A stretch of 9,699 nt of DNA. Origin: Bacillota bacterium. Lineage in GTDB: Bacteria > Bacillota > Clostridia > Lachnospirales > Lachnospiraceae. This document shows positions 1-5,851 of the stretch, piece by piece. The position numbers were made by a program, and so were the translations under genes. The DNA is taken from contig JAFADH010000028.1 of NCBI GenBank assembly GCA_023424995.1, positions 1-9,699 of the forward strand, read 5' to 3'. Positions within the stretch are counted from its first letter, which is position 1; each line of letters opens with the position of its first letter. Below the pieces are notes generated by a model. That model was not told where the DNA came from and searched no databases. It worked only from the letters and a program-made list of their open reading frames with translations.

Positions 1-314
1 CGATAGGTTAGGTTGAAAACCAGCGTATCGGCATTTTTTATGCTTATTTTGATTTCTAGTAAAGAAGTATATTTAACGACGGACTTATTGGATTATATAC
101 CGCAGGCTTTTTACCGGATTTTACGAAAACATTGTTATATGACAGGATTTATATTATTATATAATTTATAGGATTATATCTGCAGGCAGAAAGGTAACGG
201 CCGGAGCGTATGGATGGCAGCCGCCGGATGAGCTGAGTTGATCTGCAGAGGAGTTATACCTGCAATTTATATGAATTGATAATGGAATACCAATGACATT
301 AGAGGAGTGGTTTG
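1..314. other. Non-coding region upstream of padR
   Basis: No frame stays open on either strand, and all three + frames stop within the first 20 bases. At the far left, CGATA (1-5) can pair with TATCG (26-30), with an inner GGTT/AACC pairing, and a run of six T follows at about 36-41. This could be the tail of a terminator for a gene outside the window, but the stem is weak. A related sequence occurs twice in direct orientation, at 90-107 and 171-187, flanking a very AT-rich stretch (150-170). That stretch could hold a promoter for the downstream regulator: TTGTTA 132-137, 17-base gap, TATTAT 155-160. None of these is certain. Confidence 0.5.
90..187 (+). repeat. Imperfect direct repeat upstream of padR
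   Basis: GGATTATATACCGCAGGC (90-107) recurs as GGATTATATCTGCAGGC (171-187), differing by a one-base indel and a substitution. A looser relative, GTTATACCTGCA, lies at about 254-265. The two clear copies flank a possible -35/-10 pair. They could be binding sites for a regulator, perhaps the PadR protein encoded just downstream, but the copies are not palindromic and there is no direct evidence. Confidence 0.4.
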
Positions 315-944
315 ATGAAAGAGAGCACCAGTTATTATGTGATCCTGGGGATTTTAAGCTTTGGAGACTGCTCAGGATATGATATCAAAAGAAAGATAGA
401 GAATGAGATAGGATATTTTTATAAAGTCAGCAACGGTCAGATTTATCCGGTACTGAAAAAGCTTGTAGCCCAGGGGAACGCTACCTACTCTACGGAGAAA
501 AATGACGGAAAGCCGGACCGGAAGGTTTATTCCATAACAGACCAGGGACTTGCCGTATTAAAGGAATGGCTGGAAATCCGTATGGATTACCAGCATAATA
601 ATGAGCTGCTGCTGAAGCTGTTCTTCGGAAGCAATGAGCCCATTAACCAAAACCTAAGATTAATAAATGATTTTAAGAAGCTTTATCAAAATAAACTGGA
701 CACATATAACAATATTTCGGAGCATTTTAATTTATCAACAATTGATAAGCTGCACGGTTTTTATAACTATTTTACCTTAAGATTTGGCCAGCTGATTACC
801 GAAGCCTATATAGACTGGAGCGATGAAGTAATTGGGGTATTACAGGAATTAAATGCACACGGAGGGGAAAATACGGACTTCAATGAAAAAAAGTATTCGG
901 CAGAGGGCAGGATAGCAACAGGGAGTGCAGATGACAACGTATGA
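315..944 (+). CDS. PadR-family transcriptional regulator
   Basis: A 209-residue DNA-binding repressor-type protein. Residues about 7-80 form the PadR winged helix: an N-terminal YYVILGILS helix, then SGYDIKRKIE, the recognition-helix segment NGQIYPVLKKLVAQG, and the wing with GKPDRKVYSITDQG. Residues about 85-190 fit the helical C-terminal dimerisation part (Vir_C-like). The length fits the longer PadR subfamily. The start is ATG 315, preceded by AGAGGAG at 301-307; the in-frame TTG at 312 is too close to that site and less likely. PadR proteins usually repress a neighbouring gene for stress, drug or membrane functions and respond to small molecules. Here no co-directional partner follows: a terminator closes the gene and fosX faces it, so its target is unknown and may be itself. 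The last 25 residues are charged and low in conservation. Confidence 0.9.
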   Translation: MKESTSYYVILGILSFGDCSGYDIKRKIENEIGYFYKVSNGQIYPVLKKLVAQGNATYSTEKNDGKPDRKVYSITDQGLAVLKEWLEIRMDYQHNNELLLKLFFGSNEPINQNLRLINDFKKLYQNKLDTYNNISEHFNLSTIDKLHGFYNYFTLRFGQLITEAYIDWSDEVIGVLQELNAHGGENTDFNEKKYSAEGRIATGSADDNV

Positions 945-985
945 TGAAATAAATAAGAGATTAAAGTAAATAGTAAACCATTAAG

Positions 986-1028
986 AAGATCAGCAACGTA
1001 CCAGTCGGACGGTTGTCTGGTCTTTTTT
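986..1028 (+). terminator. Intrinsic terminator of padR
   Basis: AAGATCAG (986-993) pairs with CTGGTCTT (1017-1024) with one G-T wobble. CAAC (994-997) then pairs with GTTG (1012-1015) across a one-base bulge. A run of six T (1023-1028) follows directly, so this fits a rho-independent terminator about 40 bases after the padR stop. It has no T-run on the minus strand, so it probably does not terminate the convergent fosX transcript well. Confidence 0.75.
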
Positions 1029-1097
1029 ATGTGCAGGTATACAGCAGACTCCGATCGTTTCCGGGAAGACCGGCTATAAAAAGCCAATAGGGAAATG

Positions 1098-1499
1098 TCA
1101 TTTTGAATAGCGCTCTAAACGCTCTTCAAGAGTCCCTGTATGCAGCTCAAAGAGGTGATTATCAAAATCGTAAAAATAGATAGAGCGGCCTTCGCCATCT
1201 GCCCTGGGACGTTCCGGACGAATGGACAGACCAAGCGATATGATTCGGCTAAGATATATTTCAAAATCATCTTCCGGGATTTTAAAAGCGCAATGGTTGT
1301 AAGTTTGCTCAGACAAAGCTTCTCCTGCCATAACGCAGATCCAAATACCGCCAACAATAAAGAATTTCTCTTGTGCTAATGAAAATTGTTTATCGCCGCT
1401 GGAATACACCTCTTGTGCATCAAAAATAGTTTCAAAGAAGTTAGCGGCCAATGCTAAATCTCTGACAATAAAAGTTATGTGGCTGATTCCTTCAATCAT
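1098..1499 (-). CDS. fosX: FosX fosfomycin epoxide hydrolase
   Basis: Adds water to the epoxide of fosfomycin and so inactivates the drug in the cytoplasm; FosX enzymes need Mn(II) but no thiol cofactor. The protein is 133 residues, the length I recall for Listeria FosX, and closely resembles it: the stretches EKFF (44-47), NH (68-69) and the end FYDFDNHLFELHTGTLEERL (109-128) are family hallmarks. It belongs to the VOC superfamily with two beta-alpha-beta3 repeats. The expected metal ligands His7, His69 and Glu118 are present, as is Glu44, the general base that separates FosX from the thiol transferases FosA and FosB. The start is ATG 1499 with an AAGGAG-type site at 1509-1514. Promoter and leader are described separately. 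Activity is inferred from these residues; resistance in the host is not shown by sequence alone. Confidence 0.95.
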   Translation of the reverse strand: MIEGISHITFIVRDLALAANFFETIFDAQEVYSSGDKQFSLAQEKFFIVGGIWICVMAGEALSEQTYNHCAFKIPEDDFEIYLSRIISLGLSIRPERPRADGEGRSIYFYDFDNHLFELHTGTLEERLERYSK

Positions 1500-1678
1500 A
1501 ATTCAGCACTCCTTTTCGGTAGTAGCGTTTCATAGAGCCGTATCTGCCGGTTACGCTTATTATCCCACATCCATTGAGGAGTAACAAGTTTTTCATATGG
1601 TGTTCTTGTAAAAAGCACCATAAATTTATTGTACGAGGTATCGTTTTCTTCCAGTATATTTTTACAGAATTTACATGT
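1496..1678 (-). pseudogene. Open frame in the fosX leader, probable gene remnant or small leader gene
   Basis: In the frame whose stop TGA (1496-1498) overlaps the fosX ATG by ATGA, 60 codons are open, bounded upstream by a TGA at 1679-1681. The encoded sequence begins TCKFCKNILEEND, has a CxxC pair, continues YNKFMVLFTRTPYEKLV, then a tryptophan- and arginine-rich part, and ends ETLLPKRSAEL. This looks protein-like rather than random. It has no good start: the first in-frame ATG is at 1621 and lacks a clear ribosome binding site. An ATG at 1682-1684 would join the frame if one base were removed. It may be a frameshifted 5' end, the tail of a lost gene, or a coupled leader peptide. I do not recognise the family. 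The longer open frame at 1492-1707 overlaps the promoter -10 and is less convincing. Confidence 0.4.
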
Positions 1679-1705
1679 TCATATTGACAACATAATACAG
1701 TGAAC

Positions 1706-1735
1706 ATTATAATAGGTAATAAAGATATATGTCAA
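1706..1735 (-). promoter_or_regulatory. Sigma-A promoter of fosX
   Basis: On the minus strand, TTGACA (1735-1730) and TATAAT (1711-1706), both perfect consensus hexamers, are 18 bases apart. Transcription would start near 1698, giving a leader of about 200 bases before the fosX ATG. Such a strong promoter suggests substantial transcription unless the leader limits it. Confidence 0.8.
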
Positions 1736-1739
1736 TAAA

Positions 1740-1807
1740 ACATATAAATATAAGACACATATAAAGGACATAAATAAAAGACATAAATAAAAGACATATA
1801 CATAAAG
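1740..1807. repeat. AT-rich 13-bp tandem repeats between divergent genes
   Basis: ACATAAATAAAAG occurs twice back to back (1768-1780 and 1781-1793), followed by a diverged copy ACATATACATAAAG (1794-1807) and preceded by degenerate relatives from 1740. The array sits between the fosX promoter and the lipoprotein gene. It could be an upstream (UP-like) or curved AT tract, or a simple slippage product. There are no spacers, so it is not a CRISPR array. Confidence 0.6.
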
Positions 1808-1866
1808 GCAGTGTTAAACCCAAAATTAGAGGTGTGTCAAAGTAAAATATAAAGGAGGGGCTGCGC

Positions 1867-3033
1867 ATGAGAAGGAAATGGATGATTGTATTATTAATTG
1901 CAGTGATTTTTTTTAACCTTACAGGATGTGGAGTAAATAAAGAAAATTCCCAGAACGAAAACTCCGCAAAGGAAAATGGAAAAAAATTAACCGAAGGAGT
2001 AATGGAGGAAGAACAGGAAGAGCAAGAAGAACAACAAGAACAACAAGAACAACAAGAACAACAGGAAGAACAAGCGGAACAGGAAAACCCAGAGAATCAA
2101 GAAATCCAAGACACAGAGCCGACAGCTGTGCCTAATTATGAGACGGAGGAGGAAGGGGCACCCATTGTTTACATGACCGAAGATATTAGTCCGGAAGGAT
2201 TAATGAGGATCTATGAGGCCCTGGGCAGGAAAGCAGCCGGAAAGGTCGCAGTAAAGGTACATATGGGAGAACCCGGCGGCAATAATTATCTTAAACCGGA
2301 TCTTATTAAAGATTTGGTGGTCTCTGTGGACGGTACATTTGTAGACAGTAATACTGCATATGGCGGACTCCGCACCAGTACTGCCGCGCATATGCAGGCT
2401 GCAGAGGATCATGGCTTTACCGCATATGCCTCGGTAGATATTTTGGATTCGGAGGGCTATATCAGTCTGCCTATCGAAAACGGAAAGCACCTGACAGAAG
2501 ATCTGGTAGGCTCCCACTATGAAAATTATGATTTTATTATTGTTCTTTCGCATTTTAAGGGGCATGCCATGGGTGGTTTCGGCGGAGCAATTAAAAACAT
2601 ATCCATCGGTTTTGCCAATCCGGAGGGAAAGAATTTAATCCACAATGCCGGAACCAGCGATAAAAACATCTGGGTGCGCGGGAGCTATAAGCAGGATGCC
2701 TTTCTGGAGTCTATGGCTGAAGCGGCAAAAGCCATTACAGATGATGCCCAGGATAATATTCTGTATATTAATATAATGAACAACCTTTCTGTTGACTGTG
2801 ATTGTGATCCAAGCCCGGCCGCTCCGGTGCTGGAGGATATCGGTATACTTGCATCCCTTGATCCTGTTGCTCTTGACAGAGCTTGCGTTGATCAGGTCTA
2901 TGCGGCTGATGAAGAGAAAAGTGCAAGCTTAAGAAGACGGATAGAATCAAGACGCGGAACACTTACACTTGAGTATGCGGAAGAACTTGGCGTTGGAAGC
3001 CGGAAATATAATTTGGTGATGATCGATGAGTGA
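1867..3033 (+). CDS. DUF362-domain lipoprotein
   Basis: A 388-residue exported protein. Residues 1-20 form a signal peptide (RRK, then a hydrophobic core) ending in the lipobox LTGC, so Cys21 should be lipid-anchored on the outer face of the membrane. Residues about 47-73 are an almost pure Glu/Gln linker. From about 98 to the end is a DUF362 domain: KVHMGEPGGNNYLKPD (130-145), HFKGHAMGGFGGAIKN (229-244), the CDCDP motif (311-315) and DIGILASLDPVALD (324-337), all typical of the family. Many DUF362 proteins also carry a ferredoxin-type [4Fe-4S] insert; none is seen here. The family's biochemical role is not established; Cys311 and Cys313 and the conserved histidines could bind a metal, which is inference. 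The start ATG 1867 follows AAAGGAGGGG (1851-1860). The stop overlaps the downstream permease by 8 bases, so the two are probably co-translated. Confidence 0.9.
   Translation: MRRKWMIVLLIAVIFFNLTGCGVNKENSQNENSAKENGKKLTEGVMEEEQEEQEEQQEQQEQQEQQEEQAEQENPENQEIQDTEPTAVPNYETEEEGAPIVYMTEDISPEGLMRIYEALGRKAAGKVAVKVHMGEPGGNNYLKPDLIKDLVVSVDGTFVDSNTAYGGLRTSTAAHMQAAEDHGFTAYASVDILDSEGYISLPIENGKHLTEDLVGSHYENYDFIIVLSHFKGHAMGGFGGAIKNISIGFANPEGKNLIHNAGTSDKNIWVRGSYKQDAFLESMAEAAKAITDDAQDNILYINIMNNLSVDCDCDPSPAAPVLEDIGILASLDPVALDRACVDQVYAADEEKSASLRRRIESRRGTLTLEYAEELGVGSRKYNLVMIDE
2029..2064 (+). repeat. In-frame 9-bp microsatellite in the lipoprotein linker
   Basis: GAACAACAA is repeated exactly three times (2029-2055) with a fourth copy ending CAG (2056-2064), inside a longer run of Glu and Gln codons. 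Each unit encodes Glu-Gln-Gln. Gain or loss of a unit by slippage would keep the reading frame and only change the length of the spacer between the lipid anchor and the DUF362 domain. Confidence 0.85.
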
Positions 3034-3925
3034 TGCAATAAGACGTGAAGCTATATATTTCTGGTATTATTTTACGATCCAGTTTGGGTTTATATTTAAA
3101 TATTGGATCATAGGAATTGTGCTGGGCTCTGTTATTGCTGTTTTTGGCAAAGATAGGATCCATGGCCTGTTCATCAGGATGCAGAACAGCCGGTGGGGTA
3201 TATTAGGTATTATACCTGCAAGTCTTTTGGGAATAGCATCACCCCTGTGCATGTATGGGACGATTCCCATTGCCGCTTCTTTTTCGGAAAAAGGCATGCG
3301 GGATGACTGGCTGGCAGCTTTTATGATGAGTTCCATACTGTTAAATCCCCAGCTGCTGATTTACAGTGCTGCTCTTGGAAGAACCGTACTGATTATCCGA
3401 TTGCTGTCCTGTGTTTTATGCGGAGCAGCTGCAGGGCTTTGTATTCATGTATTATACCGGAACAAGAAGTTTTTTGATTTTACCGGTTTCGGAAATACCT
3501 CAAACAGGGATACTGACCCGGTCATTCTTATACGTTTACTAAAGAACATAGGAAGGAACATCAGGGCAACCGGCGGCTATTTTTTGATTGGTATAACCCT
3601 TTCCGTATTGTTTCAGCGCTATGTGCCTGCTGATGCCTTTGCCAGGCTGTTTGGAAGCCAGCACAGGTTCGGAGTACTGATGGCTGCTACGATTGGGGTT
3701 CCGTTATATGTCTGCGGCGGCGGAACCATTCCCCTGCTCAGTGAGTGGCTGCAGTCGGGTATGAGTATGGGCGCCGCCATAGCATTTATGATTACCGGTC
3801 CGGCGACCAAAATTACAAACCTTGGAGCAGTAAAGACCATACTTGGGATAAAGCATTTTATTCTTTATCTGATGTATGTAGTTTTATATGCATTAATTGC
3901 AGGCATGATATTTAACCGGATTTAA
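3026..3925 (+). CDS. Permease of the ArsP_1/DUF318 family
   Basis: A 299-residue polytopic membrane protein, with hydrophobic segments at about 17-40, 58-85, 96-117, 120-144, 183-197, 215-236, 247-257 and 275-296. Family signatures are SPLCMYGTIPIAAS (72-85), LNPQLL (106-111), PLYVCGGGTIP (226-236) and AFMITGPATKITNLGA (253-268). The two halves repeat each other: a P-L-C-TIP motif, then G-M, then AFM and a Pro. Cys75 and Cys230 occupy matching positions. Characterised relatives such as Campylobacter ArsP export trivalent organoarsenicals, but most members are untested, so the substrate here is unknown. No arsR-type regulator or other ars gene is adjacent. Translation starts inside the preceding lipoprotein gene (8-base overlap) with a weak ribosome binding site, suggesting coupling. 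The family call is firm; an arsenic role is only a possibility. Confidence 0.88.
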   Translation: MSDAIRREAIYFWYYFTIQFGFIFKYWIIGIVLGSVIAVFGKDRIHGLFIRMQNSRWGILGIIPASLLGIASPLCMYGTIPIAASFSEKGMRDDWLAAFMMSSILLNPQLLIYSAALGRTVLIIRLLSCVLCGAAAGLCIHVLYRNKKFFDFTGFGNTSNRDTDPVILIRLLKNIGRNIRATGGYFLIGITLSVLFQRYVPADAFARLFGSQHRFGVLMAATIGVPLYVCGGGTIPLLSEWLQSGMSMGAAIAFMITGPATKITNLGAVKTILGIKHFILYLMYVVLYALIAGMIFNRI

Positions 3926-4041
3926 TGATGGGGAAAAGAACCTGCTATACCGGCAAAGGAGTTTAGACTCCATAAAATATAGCTTGGGAAGCGGCTGCTG
4001 CCGGCCGGTCAGCTTTCCGCCATATGAAAAGTTCGGCACAG

Positions 4042-4068
4042 CGCCGCCCATAAGTCAATTGGGCGGCG
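4042..4068. terminator. GC-rich hairpin between convergent operons
   Basis: CGCCGCCCA (4042-4050) pairs perfectly with TGGGCGGCG (4060-4068) around a nine-base loop. It lies between the permease stop and the SDR stop, where a bidirectional terminator would be expected. Neither side has a good T-run (TTCTGTATAAT on the + side), so termination efficiency is uncertain. A smaller hairpin, GGAGT/ACTCC at 3958-3971, lies nearer the permease stop and also lacks a T-run. Confidence 0.55.
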
Positions 4069-4113
4069 TTCTGTATAATGGAGTAATCCATATTCTGCCC
4101 AAAGTAAATATGC

Positions 4114-4935
4114 TCAGGCTTCTTCCCGAAGCCTTCGGATATTTCTTATTTTCTCCGCCCATGCCTTGTCCAGCAGTCTTGGAAAGAGGCGGTTAATCCG
4201 CCATGCCAGTTTAACATTGTTTGGAAAGATAATGATATCTCTGTTCTTCAACACGCCTTCCAATATTATGGAGGTGGCTTCAGCCGTATTCATAGCCTTT
4301 ACCGGCAGGCTGGCAACGACCTTATCATTGGACACATTAGCTACTTTCATGTTCTTATATATATCGGTCTGGACATGGCCGGGACATACGGTGCTTACTT
4401 TAACTCCCAGATCCATACCTTCATAGCGCAAAGACAGGGAGAGACCGACAACCGCATGCTTGCTGGCACAATACGGTGTATTTCCCGGCTGAGGCATCAG
4501 TCCGGTACCCGACGCCGTATTGATAATATGCCCGAAGCCCTGTTTTGCCATTATTTTATACGCATGAACCGAGCCATAAAGCACACCGTAAAAGTTTATA
4601 TCAAAAACCTTTTTCCATTGGTCCATGGTCAGATCCCGGACATCACCCCCAATCGCAATTCCGGCGTTGTTGAACATGTAATCAAGACGGCCGTATTTTG
4701 AAGCGGTATCATTAATAAGCTGTTTGACCTCCTGTTCGTTGGATACATCAATTCCTGCGGAATAAGCCTTCCCGCCTTTTTGGAGAATCGCTTCCGCAGC
4801 CTTACCGGCGTTGGCGCTATTGATGTCGGCAATTATCACTGTGGCTCCTCGTTCCGCCAGTTCTTCGCAGACCGATCTGCCTATGCCGGCTCCGCCTCCG
4901 GTAACTATGGCAATTTTTCCATGAAATTCATTCAT
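4114..4935 (-). CDS. SDR-family NAD(P)-dependent oxidoreductase
   Basis: A classical short-chain dehydrogenase of 273 residues with a Rossmann fold. The nucleotide-binding motif TGGGAGIG is at 12-19, NNAG at 89-92, and the catalytic tetrad is Asn114, Ser142, Tyr155 and Lys159 (YCASK). Asp37 at the end of the second beta strand favours NAD over NADP. PG and a TD step (CPGHVQTDI, about 184-192) follow as usual. The C-terminal 40 residues are basic and hydrophobic (WRINRLFPRLLDKAW), a tail seen in SDRs thought to act on lipids or to sit near the membrane; that is inference. The substrate cannot be read from sequence. The start ATG 4935 follows AGGGAG (4948-4943, minus strand). It lies 57 bases behind tetR in the same direction with an operator copy between them, so it is probably the gene that TetR controls. 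Confidence 0.92.
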   Translation of the reverse strand: MNEFHGKIAIVTGGGAGIGRSVCEELAERGATVIIADINSANAGKAAEAILQKGGKAYSAGIDVSNEQEVKQLINDTASKYGRLDYMFNNAGIAIGGDVRDLTMDQWKKVFDINFYGVLYGSVHAYKIMAKQGFGHIINTASGTGLMPQPGNTPYCASKHAVVGLSLSLRYEGMDLGVKVSTVCPGHVQTDIYKNMKVANVSNDKVVASLPVKAMNTAEATSIILEGVLKNRDIIIFPNNVKLAWRINRLFPRLLDKAWAEKIRNIRRLREEA

Positions 4936-4956
4936 TGAAATTCTCCCTTCTTATTG

Positions 4957-4972
4957 ACTGACCGTTCGGTCA
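4957..4972. promoter_or_regulatory. TetR operator copy 1, upstream of the SDR gene
   Basis: CTGACCGTTCGGTCAA lies here (about 4958-4973) with the inverted repeat TGACCG-TT-CGGTCA at 4959-4972, and an identical 16-base copy lies upstream of tetR. ACCGnnCGGT-type palindromes are common TetR-family sites. It sits about 25 bases before the SDR start codon, between tetR and the SDR gene, where bound repressor would block either read-through or a local promoter. No strong promoter is visible here; CATAAT at about 4974-4979 on the minus strand is the best -10 candidate. Confidence 0.8.
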
Positions 4973-4992
4973 ATTATGAATAAAAAATGATT

Positions 4993-5658
4993 TTAAAGCA
5001 GCTTTTTAATGTTTTCCACTATCATTTCCCGGTGCGGCTCAAAAAAATCATAGGTTAATCCGGTAGCATCATTGCAAACAGATGTAATCGCCATATTGAC
5101 AAATTGCTCCGTAAAATCTGTTTTATCCAATTGTTTGCTGCCAATCCATGTATCGCCGAAAATCATGTATGATATTAAAGGTGAGAGAGCAAAGAAAAAC
5201 ATGTATGCCGAAAGATCAACCGAACTTCCCGGCTCTTTTTCAAAAGATATTTTCCCGGACAGAGTAGCTGGTATGATCGATTCGATTATGCTTAGCATAT
5301 ATTCTTTCTTAACATTGCCCTTCAGCATTTCGGCGATTAAAATGCGTATTAACTTTTTGCTGCCTGACAACAGGGAAAAGCCTTTGAGCATCGACAGCCG
5401 GACTGCCTCAGCCTGTGATAAATCGCCGGACAGTATCTTTTTCTTTTCTTCCCTGACCTTCAACAGATAATTCGAAACCAGTTCTTCCAATATCTGTTCC
5501 TTGCTGTTAAAATAATAATAAAGCAGGGATTTTGCTATTCCGGATTTCTCTGCAATCTGAGCGATACCGGTTGCATCATATCCATTTAGAGCAAATAATT
5601 CTTCTGCAACAGTAAGAATTCTGTTTTTTACATCGATACTTTTTTTATAAGGTGACAT
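4993..5658 (-). CDS. TetR/AcrR-family transcriptional regulator
   Basis: A 221-residue one-domain-plus-ligand-pocket repressor. Residues about 9-56 form the TetR DNA-binding domain: VKNRILTVAEELFALNGYDATG, the helix-turn-helix at about 30-50 (IAQIAEKSGIAKSLLYYYF), then NSKEQIL. The remaining 165 residues are helical and variable, as expected for the ligand-binding and dimerisation part, so the inducer is unknown. I take ATG 5658 as the start, with GGAGG at 5668-5664 five bases upstream; a TTG at 5670 overlaps that ribosome binding site and cannot use it. The gene has its own consensus promoter with an operator covering the start of transcription, so it should repress itself. Co-directional with the SDR gene and probably co-transcribed with it. 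Confidence 0.93.
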   Translation of the reverse strand: MSPYKKSIDVKNRILTVAEELFALNGYDATGIAQIAEKSGIAKSLLYYYFNSKEQILEELVSNYLLKVREEKKKILSGDLSQAEAVRLSMLKGFSLLSGSKKLIRILIAEMLKGNVKKEYMLSIIESIIPATLSGKISFEKEPGSSVDLSAYMFFFALSPLISYMIFGDTWIGSKQLDKTDFTEQFVNMAITSVCNDATGLTYDFFEPHREMIVENIKKLL

Positions 5659-5677
5659 GCTGACCTCCAAAATATAC

Positions 5678-5691
5678 TGACCGTTCGGTCA
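5678..5691. promoter_or_regulatory. TetR operator copy 2, at the tetR start of transcription
   Basis: The palindrome TGACCGTTCGGTCA, with a flanking C and A giving CTGACCGTTCGGTCAA, is identical over 16 bases to the copy before the SDR gene. It begins five bases downstream of the tetR -10 box, so bound protein would cover the start point and block RNA polymerase. This is a classic autorepression layout. Confidence 0.85.
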
Positions 5692-5696
5692 AATTT

Positions 5697-5725
5697 ATTA
5701 TACCAATGCATTGATAAAATGTCAA
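5697..5725 (-). promoter_or_regulatory. Sigma-A promoter of tetR
   Basis: On the minus strand, TTGACA (5725-5720) and TATAAT (5702-5697), both perfect, are separated by exactly 17 bases. The operator follows immediately downstream. The insertion sequence begins only about 40 bases upstream of the -35 box and does not disturb it. Confidence 0.9.
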
Positions 5726-5820
5726 ATAAAAATAAAATCAGGTTTGTTCAAATATGATCAATTAATGATAATGTCTCAGTGTATCACAAATGATTATGTC
5801 CCAATAAATAGTTTATATAT

Positions 5821-5826
5821 TATAAT
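5821..5826 (+). promoter_or_regulatory. Candidate -10 box for the transposase
   Basis: A perfect TATAAT stands 24 bases before the GTG start. The hexamer 17 bases upstream is GTCCCA (5798-5803), a poor -35 that falls inside the second left-end repeat, so transposase binding there could repress its own promoter. Weak overall. Confidence 0.35.
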
Positions 5827-5830
5827 AGTA

Positions 5831-5851
5831 CCTCATGACTTAGAAGTGAGG
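5831..5851 (+). promoter_or_regulatory. Hairpin covering the transposase ribosome binding site
   Basis: CCTC (5831-5834) can pair with GAGG (5848-5851), and ACTT (5838-5841) with AAGT (5844-5847). CCTCA/TGAGG is an alternative pairing. Either fold hides GAGGTG (5848-5853), the only strong Shine-Dalgarno-like sequence before the gene. Several IS elements use such structures to stop translation from read-through transcripts; here it is inference from the fold. Confidence 0.45.

Noticed and set aside
806..1087. 93-codon minus-strand frame overlapping the padR 3' end
   Set aside because: It runs through the padR terminator and is antisense to padR; no start signal or protein-like pattern.
1492..1707. 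71-codon minus-strand frame upstream of fosX
   Set aside because: Its start codon overlaps the perfect -10 box of the fosX promoter, it has no ribosome binding site, and the neighbouring frame ending in ATGA looks more protein-like.
1768..1807. Tandem repeats considered as a CRISPR array
   Set aside because: Units are only 13 bases, contiguous and AT-only in character, with no spacers and no cas genes nearby.
3026..3925. Calling the permease arsP with an arsenic-resistance role
   Set aside because: Family motifs fit, but no arsR, arsM or other arsenic gene is adjacent, and many family members have unknown substrates.
4375..4701. 108-codon + strand frame inside the SDR gene
   Set aside because: It lies antisense to a clear SDR coding region with intact motifs and has no family features of its own.
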